64,000 nucleotides of DNA from Thermococcus barophilus MP (lineage in GTDB: Archaea; Methanobacteriota_B; Thermococci; Thermococcales; Thermococcaceae), in the NCBI RefSeq assembly GCF_000151105.2, contig NC_014804.1, forward strand, positions 186,001 through 250,000, written 5' to 3'. How positions within the stretch are numbered: the first letter of the stretch is position 1; each line of letters starts with the position of its first letter. Of the stretch, positions 35,880 to 44,324 are shown in pieces. Both the position numbers and the translations under genes were made by a program. Under the pieces are notes generated by a model. It searched no databases and was not told where the DNA came from. It saw only the letters and a program-made list of their open reading frames with translations.

Positions 35880-37164
35880 TGCCCTCTTTTATTTTGTCCT
35901 TAATGGTTAACATATAAAGCAAGATTCCAGTGAACAACACTATTTTTGATGTAAAGACTAACAGCTGAAGTGGTATTGCAAACAGTAGTGGTTTATATGA
36001 TTTAGGAGAAATTTTTAGCTTTTTATGACTGAGATACGCTGTTCCACACAATATTGTCAAGTATCCGAGCAATAATCCCATCACTGCTCCATACTCATTA
36101 AGCATTCTAATAAGGGGTATCCACGTAATTAACGCTACCAAAGCCCCAACAGTTGCAATAAAACTGCCCTCTTTCACGTATCTTGTGGAGTTTAAAGCAA
36201 CGATGCTGGGGTTGTAGGCTATGTAAATTTCAACTGCCAGCAGTGCTATGTAAAACTCATTTCCAAGATTAAAACCAAAAAGAAATGAAATTACCTCTCT
36301 TCCGACAAGCAAGAGAGCAAAGACGACAAAAGCTGTGAAGGTTGACAGTAGTTCCGTGGTCCTTTCTGCAAGTAGCTTTACATAATTTAATTCCTCTTTC
36401 CCGTATTTGTACGAGTAGAGTGGCATGATTGCAGATTGGAGCACCTGGGGTAAATAAGTCAGCAGAAATGCTGCTGACAGAGATGCCGAGACCTTGCCAG
36501 CAATCAGTGCATTCCCAAGCTTTTCGCTTAGGAAGTAAGGTCCCTGAACTAAAAATACTCCAGAAAGGGTTCCGAGGAATGCAAAGGATGAATACCTAAG
36601 TAGAATGTGAAATTCATCTTTTCTGGGTTTTCCCAGTAAACCCTTTTTGAAGAGATATATGAAAGCAAAAGACGATATTGTAAACAGCAGTGCTATATAC
36701 GGCAGATAGGGATCGTTAGAATAAAAGCTGGCAACAAAGGGTATGAAGCCGAGGAGCATAATATATGCATAAATCTCCCCTCTATGAATCCCGTAGATGA
36801 AATTCCTAAATGTGAGTTGAACGGCTCTAAGAACTGAAAGAATGGCAAGATGTATGTTCAACGGGGCAAGTAAAATCCCAATCAGTGGAAATGAAAATGA
36901 AATCGATGTCATAGACTTTATCTTCTCAACCTCTTCCTTTGCAAGAAATTCTGAAGAATACTTGCCCAATGCAACAGCAAAAAAGCTCAGTGGCATTGCC
37001 ACAAGAAATGCCTGGGAAATCAGAGAATTTGCAGATCCTAAAGTTTCAACCCCAAATTTTCTTGAGATGATAATGCTGTAGAGAAATCTGCTAATTCCAA
37101 ATAAAGCAAGAGCTACTATGCTTGCAATTGAATGTCTTATTAGAACTTTTCTCTCATAACTCAT
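35851..37164 (-). CDS. Polysaccharide/lipid flippase (MOP superfamily)
   Basis: 437 residues with about twelve to fourteen hydrophobic segments and the usual start of this family (SIVALALFGISRFLYSIIISRKFGVETLGSANSLISQ), found in flippases of the Wzx/polysaccharide transport group. It likely moves lipid-linked glycans across the membrane for surface glycan or N-glycan assembly. No glycosyltransferases are adjacent, so the substrate is open. The next gene on the strand, FUN14, lies 25 bases upstream. Confidence 0.82.
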   Translation of the reverse strand: MSYERKVLIRHSIASIVALALFGISRFLYSIIISRKFGVETLGSANSLISQAFLVAMPLSFFAVALGKYSSEFLAKEEVEKIKSMTSISFSFPLIGILLAPLNIHLAILSVLRAVQLTFRNFIYGIHRGEIYAYIMLLGFIPFVASFYSNDPYLPYIALLFTISSFAFIYLFKKGLLGKPRKDEFHILLRYSSFAFLGTLSGVFLVQGPYFLSEKLGNALIAGKVSASLSAAFLLTYLPQVLQSAIMPLYSYKYGKEELNYVKLLAERTTELLSTFTAFVVFALLLVGREVISFLFGFNLGNEFYIALLAVEIYIAYNPSIVALNSTRYVKEGSFIATVGALVALITWIPLIRMLNEYGAVMGLLLGYLTILCGTAYLSHKKLKISPKSYKPLLFAIPLQLLVFTSKIVLFTGILLYMLTIKDKIKEGIKAFHGRES

Positions 37165-37189
37165 AAGAGAAAAATTAGGTGTAAAGGAT

Positions 37190-37489
37190 TTAACCTTTGT
37201 GGAATCCTAAATAAAATCCAACTACAAATGCTCCTCCTCCTGGAAGAATACTCATGACTTTGTCTGCCAGACTCAGTGTCTGGGTTGCTGCGCTTTCTGT
37301 AAGGTTAAAAAGTGCATTTGTGTTTATTGTTATTACTCCCTTCTGCTGAAGCCAAAAGAGGCTGAGTACATATGCCCCAATTAGTGCTAATACAAGTTTG
37401 ATGAACTTCTTTAGTGCATAACCGGTTATGAATCCCACAAGTCCTCCAACACCTATATCCCCAGCAATTCCACCAAAATTCACTTCCAT
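37190..37489 (-). CDS. FUN14-family membrane protein
   Basis: The 99-residue protein has three hydrophobic stretches and the FUN14 motif GGLVGFITGYALKKFIKLVLALIGAYVL, with a C-terminal GGGAFVVGFYLGFHKG. FUN14 proteins are mitochondrial mitophagy receptors in eukaryotes; the archaeal relatives have no known role. It is probably co-transcribed with the flippase downstream. Confidence 0.82.
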   Translation of the reverse strand: MEVNFGGIAGDIGVGGLVGFITGYALKKFIKLVLALIGAYVLSLFWLQQKGVITINTNALFNLTESAATQTLSLADKVMSILPGGGAFVVGFYLGFHKG

Positions 37490-37586
37490 TTCAATCCACC
37501 TAATCGGAATCTACACAGTTGGGGGTTAAATAGTTTTACGTTGGTTGTTTTATAGATACGAAATGTTTAAAGAATATAAAAGAAAA

Positions 37587-37646
37587 ATATTTATAACTGG
37601 TGAGAGCTTTGATTTGATATACTTTATGTATCATTATAGGTGATAC
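37587..37646 (+). promoter_or_regulatory. padR promoter and possible operator
   Basis: A TATA box (AAATATTTATAAC) ends near 37597. GTATCA (37628-37633), a 7-base spacer and TGATAC (37641-37646) form an inverted repeat over the ribosome binding site of the PadR gene, with one more T-A/A-T pair beyond a mismatch. This fits self-repression. Confidence 0.5.
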
Positions 37647-37648
37647 TT

Positions 37649-37975
37649 ATGACTGCGCCAATGGAAAGGTTGAAAGAAAAGGTGACGAAAGAAGTGCTGT
37701 GGTTGTACATTTTAAGTCTTCTAAAAGAGAGACCAATGTACGCTTATGAGCTAAAGAGCAGAATAAGGGAAAAGTTTGGATTTGAACCGGCAACAGTCAG
37801 TTCATATGTAGTTCTGTACAAGCTTGAAAAAGATGGTTATGTTACCTCAAAATGGCAAGAAAGCGAAACTGGAAAGCCATCGAGAAAGTATTATGAGCTT
37901 ACAGAAAAAGGCAGAAAACTTTTAGAAGAAGGAATAAACTTCATAGAAAATACCTTAGAGAAGCTTAAAAGTTAA
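37649..37975 (+). CDS. PadR-family transcription regulator
   Basis: 108 residues with the PadR winged helix: [54 protein letters not shown] and [20 protein letters not shown], then a short dimerising helix. The ATG at 37649 is behind AGGTGATACTT, which lies inside an inverted repeat. PadR regulators usually respond to small aromatic or toxic molecules and control transporters. The stop overlaps the convergent L40e gene by four bases. Confidence 0.9.
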   Translation: MTAPMERLKEKVTKEVLWLYILSLLKERPMYAYELKSRIREKFGFEPATVSSYVVLYKLEKDGYVTSKWQESETGKPSRKYYELTEKGRKLLEEGINFIENTLEKLKS

Positions 37976-38130
37976 CGTCCAACTCCTCCTCTTGGCTCCC
38001 TGGCTTTTGGCCTTAGTCCCTTGTATCCACATTTTCTGCACTTTTCTGCCTTCCATGGATTGGTTGCTCCACACCTCATGCATATATACTTTTTAAATAT
38101 TCTTGCCTCCGCTTCTGGAAACCTCGCCAT
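37972..38130 (-). CDS. rpl40e: Ribosomal protein L40e
   Basis: 52-residue zinc-ribbon ribosomal protein: [42 protein letters not shown], with two CxxC pairs. The eukaryotic counterpart is made as a ubiquitin fusion; here it is free. The ATG at 38130 follows GGAGGGATTATC. The tRNA-Leu gene ends 26 bases upstream on the same strand, and the longer reading through it is not real. Confidence 0.95.
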   Translation of the reverse strand: MARFPEAEARIFKKYICMRCGATNPWKAEKCRKCGYKGLRPKAREPRGGVGR

Positions 38131-38155
38131 GATAATCCCTCCATGATCCTGATGA

Positions 38156-38243
38156 TGGTGCGGGGGACGGGATTCGAACCCGCGCAGCCCTCCGGCAGCG
38201 GATCTTAAGTCCGCCCCCTTTGGCCAGGCTCGGGCACCCCCGC
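38156..38243 (-). tRNA. tRNA-Leu (TAA)
   Basis: Minus-strand cloverleaf with acceptor GCGGGGG/CCCCCGC, anticodon stem GCGGA/TCCGC with loop CTTAAGA, long variable arm, T-loop TTCGAAT, discriminator A, encoded CCA. TATA-like CTTTTTAATTTACC lies about 25 bases upstream (38262-38275). Probably co-transcribed with rpl40e. Confidence 0.95.
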
Positions 38244-38286
38244 TCATTCACTAAGATGAGAGGGTAAATTAAAAAGCTTTCGGTAA

Positions 38287-38342
38287 GCCTCGGAAGTGAT
38301 GGCCCTCATCACCTTTCGGTGCCGGGCCTTCTCCTCATCGGC
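38287..38342 (-). ncRNA. Box C/D guide RNA with variant boxes (minus strand)
   Basis: On the minus strand: stem GCC, one base, box C ATGAGGA (38338-38332), 12-base guide GAAGGCCCGGCA, box D' CCGA (38319-38316), 3-base spacer, box C' GTGATGA (38312-38306), 12-base guide GGGCCATCACTT, box D CCGA (38293-38290), stem GGC. The 12-3-12 spacing and the one-base offset of the terminal stem match the canonical RNA at 39987. Box C U-to-G and box D U-to-C changes would replace the usual U-U pair of the kink-turn by G-C. The guides are partly complementary (GGCCC/GGGCC), so a hairpin of another RNA class is an alternative. Confidence 0.65.
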
Positions 38343-38403
38343 AATAATTAATTTTTCCCAGAAATTTATAAACCTAAACTTCAACGCTCATCTGGTGATG
38401 AAG

Positions 38404-38607
38404 ATGATAAGGGTTAGGGTCATTGGAAGAAAAATCGAGAAGGAGATTGAATGGCAAAAGGGTATGAAAGTTGCAGATGTTTTGAGAGCTGTTGGATTTA
38501 ATACAGAGAGTGCGATAGCAAAGGTAAATGGAAAGGTCGCTTTGGAAGATGATCCAATTAAAGACGGCGATTATGTTGAGGTCATTCCGGTGGTTTCGGG
38601 AGGATAA
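38404..38607 (+). CDS. MoaD/ThiS ubiquitin-like small protein
   Basis: 67 residues of beta-grasp fold: MIRVRVIGRKIEKEIEWQKG, then VADVLRAVGFNTESAIAKVNGK, DDPIKDGDYVEVIPVVSGG. The C-terminal Gly-Gly is the site of adenylation by an E1-like enzyme. Relatives are MoaD, ThiS and archaeal SAMPs; it may supply sulfur for molybdopterin/tungstopterin or tRNA thiolation, or modify proteins. Start at 38404 behind GGTGATGAAG; TATA AAATTTATAAACC at 38361-38373. Confidence 0.88.
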   Translation: MIRVRVIGRKIEKEIEWQKGMKVADVLRAVGFNTESAIAKVNGKVALEDDPIKDGDYVEVIPVVSGG

Positions 38608-38619
38608 AAAGAAGAAAAA

Positions 38620-39816
38620 TCAGCTGAGCCTTTCTTTCATGAATTTTTCTAAGTTATCCATAGCTTGCTCAAGGATTTCGACTGGCGGCAGGAAGACAGC
38701 TCTGAAGTGCCATTCTCCACCTTCTCCGAATCCTGAACCGTGAACCACTAAGATGTGAGCGTTTCTGAGCACATCAAGAACGAATTCCTTGTCGCTCTTC
38801 CACTTGCTCCTTTCCTCAATGCGTGGGAAGATGTAAAACGCCCCTTCTGGCTTTTGGGCACTCAAACCAGGAATTTCGTTCAGCCTCTTGTAGATATAGT
38901 CCCTCCTCTCTTTGAGCTTTTTCATGTATCCCTCAAGGTAATCCATTGGACCCGTGAGACCAGCAATGGCGGCTTTTTGAGCTGGTGTATTTGGACAGAG
39001 CCTTACTCTTGCGAGCTTTCCTATTGCCTCCCTTACTTCAGCAAGCTTGTCCTCTGGATCAACGAAGTACATGTACCCCAATCTCCACCCTGTTGCAAAG
39101 TAAACCTTTGAGAGGCCGTTCATTACAATTACTGGAACATCTTTTGTCAATGAGCCCGGAGAAACGTGCTTCCCTTCATAGGTCATTAAATCATAAATTT
39201 CATCGCTGATAACGGGAATGTCATATTCTCCAGCTAAGTCAAGAATCTCTTTGAGCGTCTTTTTGTCATACAAGGCTCCAGTTGGGTTATTTGGATTTAT
39301 AACTGCTATAGCTTTTGTTTTTTCACTTATCTTCTTCCTCATGTCATCTATATCTGGTTGCCACCCTTCTTCTTCAATTCCAAGGTAGGCTTTTGGAACT
39401 CCATCGTAGAACTTTACAAGTGCTACGTATGGGGGATAACTTGGCCCTGGAATTAAAACTTCATCTCCAGGCTCAACAAGAGCACCAAAGACGAACTGCA
39501 ACGCTTCCGTAACTGCCGCTGTTACCATCACATCATCCACAGTTATATCAACGCCATTCTTCTTCTTTTCCCTTTCTACTATTGCCTTTCTGAGCTCTAT
39601 GTCGCCTTCACTCTCTCCATAGTAGTTGTGCCCCTCCATGATAGCTCTACAGTATGCCTCTTTCATGTGCTTTGGTGGCTGAAAGTCGAACTTAACTGGA
39701 TCCCCGATGTTAAGCTTGATTATTTTTATCCCCTGCTTTTCAAGTTCTCTGGCGGGTAGAACAACATCTCTAATTGCATATTCAATTCCCATAGCCCTTT
39801 TAGATGCATGAATCAT
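38620..39816 (-). CDS. alaA: Alanine aminotransferase
   Basis: 398-residue class I PLP aminotransferase. The sequence (RASKRA-type start, AIRDVVLPARELEKQGIKII, KLNIGDPVKFDFQPP, MEGHNYYGESEGDIELRKAI, PGPSYPPYVALVKFYDG, NGLSKVYFATGWRLGYMYF with the Schiff-base lysine) is very close to the Pyrococcus furiosus alanine aminotransferase as I recall it. It transfers amino groups between alanine and 2-oxoglutarate, an overflow route producing alanine in fermentation. Start at 39816 behind TTGGTGATTGAA; the 16 residues before it are not supported. Confidence 0.93.
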   Translation of the reverse strand: MIHASKRAMGIEYAIRDVVLPARELEKQGIKIIKLNIGDPVKFDFQPPKHMKEAYCRAIMEGHNYYGESEGDIELRKAIVEREKKKNGVDITVDDVMVTAAVTEALQFVFGALVEPGDEVLIPGPSYPPYVALVKFYDGVPKAYLGIEEEGWQPDIDDMRKKISEKTKAIAVINPNNPTGALYDKKTLKEILDLAGEYDIPVISDEIYDLMTYEGKHVSPGSLTKDVPVIVMNGLSKVYFATGWRLGYMYFVDPEDKLAEVREAIGKLARVRLCPNTPAQKAAIAGLTGPMDYLEGYMKKLKERRDYIYKRLNEIPGLSAQKPEGAFYIFPRIEERSKWKSDKEFVLDVLRNAHILVVHGSGFGEGGEWHFRAVFLPPVEILEQAMDNLEKFMKERLS

Positions 39817-39986
39817 TTCAATCACCAACAAACTGCTTTCATAATTAGTTGAGCATTCTATCATAAAAGCTTACCTCTCCCGCAGTATCAAATAACAGAA
39901 AGTAGAAAGATGATGACGGTTTTATGTTTGCTTCAGCATTTATTAGAAAACACTTAACTTTAAAAGCAAAAGAAAATAGTAAAAAT

Positions 39987-40044
39987 GGGCAATGACGAAT
40001 AGCAAGCATGCTGAGTAATGATGACGTGAACACCCTCTGAGCCC
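39987..40044 (+). ncRNA. Box C/D guide RNA (plus strand)
   Basis: Stem GGGC (39987-39990), one base, box C ATGACGA (39992-39998), 12-base guide ATAGCAAGCATG, box D' CTGA (40011-40014), spacer GTA, box C' ATGATGA (40018-40024), 12-base guide CGTGAACACCCT, box D CTGA (40037-40040), stem GCCC (40041-40044). All elements of a two-guide archaeal methylation RNA are present. A TATA-like CTTTAAAAGC lies about 20-30 bases upstream. It ends two bases before the stop codon of the opposite-strand gene. Confidence 0.93.
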
Positions 40045-40045
40045 T

Positions 40046-42004
40046 TTAATGGCTTTTGTTCATCTCGAACCTAATCTGTTCATCCTTCTTTTCAATGGTT
40101 ATCCTGTATTTTATTCCTCCAATGATTACCTTCTTTATTTCAATCTTTTCAAGATGCTCTGGGAGCTGTGGATTTGCTGATACTCCCTCTGGAGTGAGCC
40201 CAAGCATGGCTGTTAAGAATGCAAAAGGGCTTGCAGCACTCCATGCTTGAGGGGCATTTGCTCTTGGAATGGGAAGTGGAATCTCACTTCTGACACCACT
40301 GAAAAGCTCTGGCAACTGATAGTTCATCAAATTCGCAGCTTTCAGAAATTTATCAGCCAGAAAAGCTGCTTTTTCAGTTTCTCCAATTTTCGCTAATCCC
40401 AATGCAATAAGTGCATTATCATGTGCCCAAACGCTGCCGTTATGGTAGCTGAAAGGATTATATGCTCTTTCTTTTGAGCTTAGAGTTCTAATTCCCCATC
40501 CTGAAAACATATCTTTTTCAAACAGCCTTTCAGCAATTTCTTTTTCATGCTCTGCGATGCCTGTGAAGAGCAAGTGACCAGGATTGGAGGAAATTACTTT
40601 TGAAGGCTTGTTGTTTCCGTTTAGAGCAATTGCATAAAATTTCTCTTTCTTCATCCAGAAATCCGTATTAAATTTCCTTCTTAGTTTTTTGGCTTCTTCC
40701 TTCAGGGTCGATTCTTCAAACTCCAAGATATCCGAGAGTCTCGCCATGTCTAATAGGGCTTTATACACATAACCCTGAACTTCAACTAATGCAATTGGTG
40801 GTTTTGTAGGTTCTCCGTGCTCATCTGGAACCCCTTCTTTTGAGTCTTTCCATCCTTGGTTCATTTGAACATAGGGGGAAGCCAACGAATACCTTACATA
40901 TCCATCTCCCTCTTCAAGCTTCATAAAAATCCATTCAAGTGCCTTGTTTAGGGTGTCTTTAAGTTCTTTCACTGTGTTGTAATCTCTTGTCCATCTAACG
41001 TATTCCCCTGCTAAGATCAAATACAGGGGAGTAGAGTCCACTGTTCCGTAATATGGAGCAAAGGGCATTAAGTGTGCTTGAGAGAGTTCTCCAAGTCTGT
41101 ATTCGTGAGGAATTTTCCCGGATTCTTCAAGTGTTTTTTTGTCAAATTTTCTTCCTTGGAGCTTTGATAGGATTTTCAATGTTCCTTTAGCGTATTCCGG
41201 AAAGTATGGCAAAAGGAATAAGGATGTTATTATACTGTCCCTGCCAAAGAGGCACATGAAATACGGGATTCCAGCAAAGACGGTTAGCCCGTGATTGGTC
41301 AATATTGTTAGAGAAGCCAAATCTCTCAGCGAAGTCTTGAATATGTTATTTACATCAATGTTGTTTGTGATCACTCTCTGCTCAAATTTGAAATTGAAGA
41401 CACTCCTAATTAGAAATGGTGCACTTTTTATGTGGATCTTGGGAGAAAATTCGATGCTGATGCTCTTTTTTTCCAAAGGTCTTAGAGGAATCTCCGAGGT
41501 GAGATAATTGTTCTCAAATCGAAATCCCTCAGCTTTAATCTCAAGCTCTCTCTTTATTTTATCAACGCCAATGTAAGTATATTTAATCCCTTTTGGGGTC
41601 TGTTTTTTAATTATTTTCCTCTTTATTGGTTTGTGACTTCCCCTAACTTCGAATATGTCCTCAAAGCAAACTTCGAAGAAATATTTGGGGATTATTTTTG
41701 CTGGTTCCTTAGACATATTGTAGAAGGTCAGCTCTTCTCTATATCTCCAGCCATTCAATAGCTCACGTTTTCTCAGTAAGATTACCGACCCCCCTATAAG
41801 TATGTGGGATATTGCAGTCAGGTTATCATGCTCAATATGTCTTAAAAACATCTCTTTGTCAATTTCCAGGGAAATGTTTTTTACAAACCTTGTATCAAAA
41901 GCATAGAAGCCGTGATAGTGCTTGTTCATATCGCCTTTTTCATCTGAGAGAACGAATGCTCCATTTAATGCCAATGTCATCTTGGGCATCAACACACCGT
42001 CCAT
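40046..42004 (-). CDS. Glycogen-debranching-like amylo-alpha-1,6-glucosidase
   Basis: 652 residues. The N-terminal 200 or so form the beta-domain typical of the debranching family (LALNGAFVLSDEKGDMNKHYHGFYAFDTRFVKNISL). The remainder is an (alpha/alpha)6 barrel with FAGIPYFMCLFGRDSIITSLFLLPYFPE and later SYHNGSVWAHDNALIALGLAKIG, the GH133-like catalytic region. It probably removes terminal glucose from branched or short alpha-glucans. The ATG at 42004 is used; ATG 41989 behind GGTG is a good alternative. TATA at 42030-42045. It lies 73 bases after the GH65 gene and has its own promoter. Confidence 0.82.
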   Translation of the reverse strand: MDGVLMPKMTLALNGAFVLSDEKGDMNKHYHGFYAFDTRFVKNISLEIDKEMFLRHIEHDNLTAISHILIGGSVILLRKRELLNGWRYREELTFYNMSKEPAKIIPKYFFEVCFEDIFEVRGSHKPIKRKIIKKQTPKGIKYTYIGVDKIKRELEIKAEGFRFENNYLTSEIPLRPLEKKSISIEFSPKIHIKSAPFLIRSVFNFKFEQRVITNNIDVNNIFKTSLRDLASLTILTNHGLTVFAGIPYFMCLFGRDSIITSLFLLPYFPEYAKGTLKILSKLQGRKFDKKTLEESGKIPHEYRLGELSQAHLMPFAPYYGTVDSTPLYLILAGEYVRWTRDYNTVKELKDTLNKALEWIFMKLEEGDGYVRYSLASPYVQMNQGWKDSKEGVPDEHGEPTKPPIALVEVQGYVYKALLDMARLSDILEFEESTLKEEAKKLRRKFNTDFWMKKEKFYAIALNGNNKPSKVISSNPGHLLFTGIAEHEKEIAERLFEKDMFSGWGIRTLSSKERAYNPFSYHNGSVWAHDNALIALGLAKIGETEKAAFLADKFLKAANLMNYQLPELFSGVRSEIPLPIPRANAPQAWSAASPFAFLTAMLGLTPEGVSANPQLPEHLEKIEIKKVIIGGIKYRITIEKKDEQIRFEMNKSH

Positions 42005-42077
42005 GACTTATGTTATCTGCTCCTTCAAGTGTGAAGTTTTATAATTTTCGTTTTCAAAAAAGAATAAATAAAATGAG

Positions 42078-44324
42078 TTACTTATGAAGGATTGTCTCCT
42101 TTCCGCGTTTTACCACTGCATTCCTACCAAAGGCTCGTATTTTGACTTCTTCACCCTTGAGAAGTTTTACCCGTACAGAATCTTTTCTGACCTCCAAGCT
42201 CAGCAATGCTTTTTTGAAGAAGAATCTCAGTCTCACGGCTTTCCATTTCTTTGGGAGCTTTGGGTTAATTTCTACTCCTTCGTTGTTTATGTCTATCCCG
42301 CATAAACCCCTAAATATTATCTGCCACACTCCCCCCGCCGTTGCTAAGTGGAATCCATCTTGGGTATTGCCGTAGAGATTGTGCAGATCTATGAAGGCAC
42401 ATTTCATGAAGTAGTCGTAGGCTAAGTCTTCGTAATCGAGCCAGGAAGCAACTATAGCATATGGGGGCATGGAAAGTGATGAGGCATGGGTTGTTCTAAT
42501 TATGTAGTAGTCGAAGTTCTTCCTTATTGTTTCCAGGTCAAATTGATCTTTAAGGAGGTACTGGGCTGCTATCACGTCAGCTTGTTTTATTATTTTTGTT
42601 TTCCTTAAGTTCCTTCTTATCTCTTCAGGAAGCCTCTTTTCTCCAAGTCCATAAGGGTCGAGGGTGTAATCACTTAAATCAAAATAGCCTTCAAACTCCT
42701 CAAAGACGCCATTTTTCTGTCTCGGTATGTAAATTTTCTCTGCGATTTCAAGCCATCTTTGCACTTCTTTCTCAGTTATATTGATCCTCTTTAATGTTTT
42801 GCTCCATTCTCCACCGGAACGCCGGGCAATTTTGAAGTACTTAACAGCTAAGAGAAGGTTGTATCTTGCCATTAAGTTTGTGAAGAAGCTGTTGTCCACA
42901 TGTTCATGGTATTCATCGGGTCCAATGACTTTTTTGATAACATAACCCTTTTTCTCATCATACTCAACTCTGCTTGCCCAGAATCTTGCTGTTTCTAAGA
43001 TAATCTCGAGTCCATATCTGAACATAAATTCCTCATCACCAGTAAATTTATAGTAAAGCTCCACAGCATATGCTATGTCGGCTGTTATATGGTGCTCTTC
43101 TTCCCCTGTGTAGATTTTGACAACTTTTTTGCCCATCATGTCAAGAGGTATGACTGAGGGGGTTGCTTCATAACCATCATCAGCGGATTCCCAAGGAAAC
43201 TGGGCTCCGCTATATCCGTTCATCTTTGCATTCTCTCTTGCCGCATTTAGATTGTTATATCTGTACATCAGCATTTCTCTGGCTTTTTCAGGAAAAACTG
43301 CCATGAAAAATGGTAGAGCATATATCTCGGTATCCCAAAAGATATGTCCTCTGTATCCAAAGCCGTGAATGCCTCTTGCAGTTAAAGAAATTCTACTGTC
43401 TATAGGCATTGATTGGATCAGATGAAAAATGCTGAAATTTAAGCCATTTTCGGCATTTTTATCTCCCTCAATTTCAATCTTCGCTCTTTTCCAAATTTCT
43501 TTCCAGTAATCTTTGTGCTCTTCGTAAAGCCTGCTGAAACATGAGTTTTTCGCTATCTGAAGTTTCTGCAGAACAGCTTCTCTTAAATTGGGGGTTGGAG
43601 TCTTGGAGGAGAGTATGGTAATGTATTTGATGAACTCATACGTCTTGTTTTTCTTAACGGAAAGTGTTAAAATCTCAGCAATGCCATCTGCAGACTTGAT
43701 AACGGCTCTTTTAGCTTTGGTTCCACTGATAAGGGAGCTTGCTATGCCAATTCTGTATCTTCCGTCGAGGGTTTCAACTTCAGCATAGATTTCGTTTTCT
43801 CTGTCCTCCATCTGCATAACATTCAGGTGTTTTACCATTATTTCATTCCGATATGAGGGATTCACAACATTGGTTTTAATGGGGCTTATTATTGTCAGCA
43901 TGCCGTCTTCATTGGCTTTAATCTTGAATTTTAAGAGAATCAGGTTTTTTATCTTTCCATGGACAATTCTTATGCTCTCATATTCTATGCGGGTTCTACT
44001 CTGAGTTTCGATTGCTATCAGAGTTTTTAGAGTAGCATCTTCAATGTTGAGTTCTCTCTCATATTTCAGAATTTTCTGAGTGCTTAGGGAGATTGGTTCC
44101 CCATTGAAGAAAATCTGAAGACCAATGACTCTTGGAGCATTTACAATTTCACGATAGAAATACGGAGCGTAGTCATAAACCCCCGCTATGGTTGTGCCGT
44201 AAATTGTTGGTTCAAGCTCTATCTCTCCCCTGATCCCGATGTATCCATTTCCCAAAGTTAGTATTGTACCATAAACTGCTTCTGCTTTAGGATCGTACTC
44301 CTTGAAACTGAAGTGAAACTTCAC
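42078..44324 (-). CDS. kojP: GH65 disaccharide phosphorylase, probably kojibiose phosphorylase
   Basis: 748 residues with the GH65 plan: N-terminal beta-sandwich (LTLGNGYIGIRGEIE), an (alpha/alpha)6 barrel and a short C-terminal beta-domain. GFGYRGHIFWDTEIYALPFF is the substrate-binding region, GPDEYHEHVDNSFFTNLMARYNL carries the general acid glutamate, and THASSLSMPPYAIVAS binds phosphate, so it is a phosphorylase rather than a hydrolase. It should release beta-glucose-1-phosphate, used by the next-door beta-phosphoglucomutase. As I recall, a homologous Pyrococcus gene pair was shown to use kojibiose; trehalose or maltose remain possible. GTG start behind GGAGGAG, overlapping the pgmB stop. 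Confidence 0.87.
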   Translation of the reverse strand: MKFHFSFKEYDPKAEAVYGTILTLGNGYIGIRGEIELEPTIYGTTIAGVYDYAPYFYREIVNAPRVIGLQIFFNGEPISLSTQKILKYERELNIEDATLKTLIAIETQSRTRIEYESIRIVHGKIKNLILLKFKIKANEDGMLTIISPIKTNVVNPSYRNEIMVKHLNVMQMEDRENEIYAEVETLDGRYRIGIASSLISGTKAKRAVIKSADGIAEILTLSVKKNKTYEFIKYITILSSKTPTPNLREAVLQKLQIAKNSCFSRLYEEHKDYWKEIWKRAKIEIEGDKNAENGLNFSIFHLIQSMPIDSRISLTARGIHGFGYRGHIFWDTEIYALPFFMAVFPEKAREMLMYRYNNLNAARENAKMNGYSGAQFPWESADDGYEATPSVIPLDMMGKKVVKIYTGEEEHHITADIAYAVELYYKFTGDEEFMFRYGLEIILETARFWASRVEYDEKKGYVIKKVIGPDEYHEHVDNSFFTNLMARYNLLLAVKYFKIARRSGGEWSKTLKRINITEKEVQRWLEIAEKIYIPRQKNGVFEEFEGYFDLSDYTLDPYGLGEKRLPEEIRRNLRKTKIIKQADVIAAQYLLKDQFDLETIRKNFDYYIIRTTHASSLSMPPYAIVASWLDYEDLAYDYFMKCAFIDLHNLYGNTQDGFHLATAGGVWQIIFRGLCGIDINNEGVEINPKLPKKWKAVRLRFFFKKALLSLEVRKDSVRVKLLKGEEVKIRAFGRNAVVKRGKETILHK

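Noticed and set aside
39905-39945. ATGATGA in the gap upstream of alanine aminotransferase
   Set aside because: No CTGA lies 10-14 bases downstream. The real guide RNA is at 39987-40044.
39845-40033. 62-codon minus-strand frame
   Set aside because: It has no ribosome binding site and overlaps the box C/D RNA and the promoter of the aminotransferase gene.
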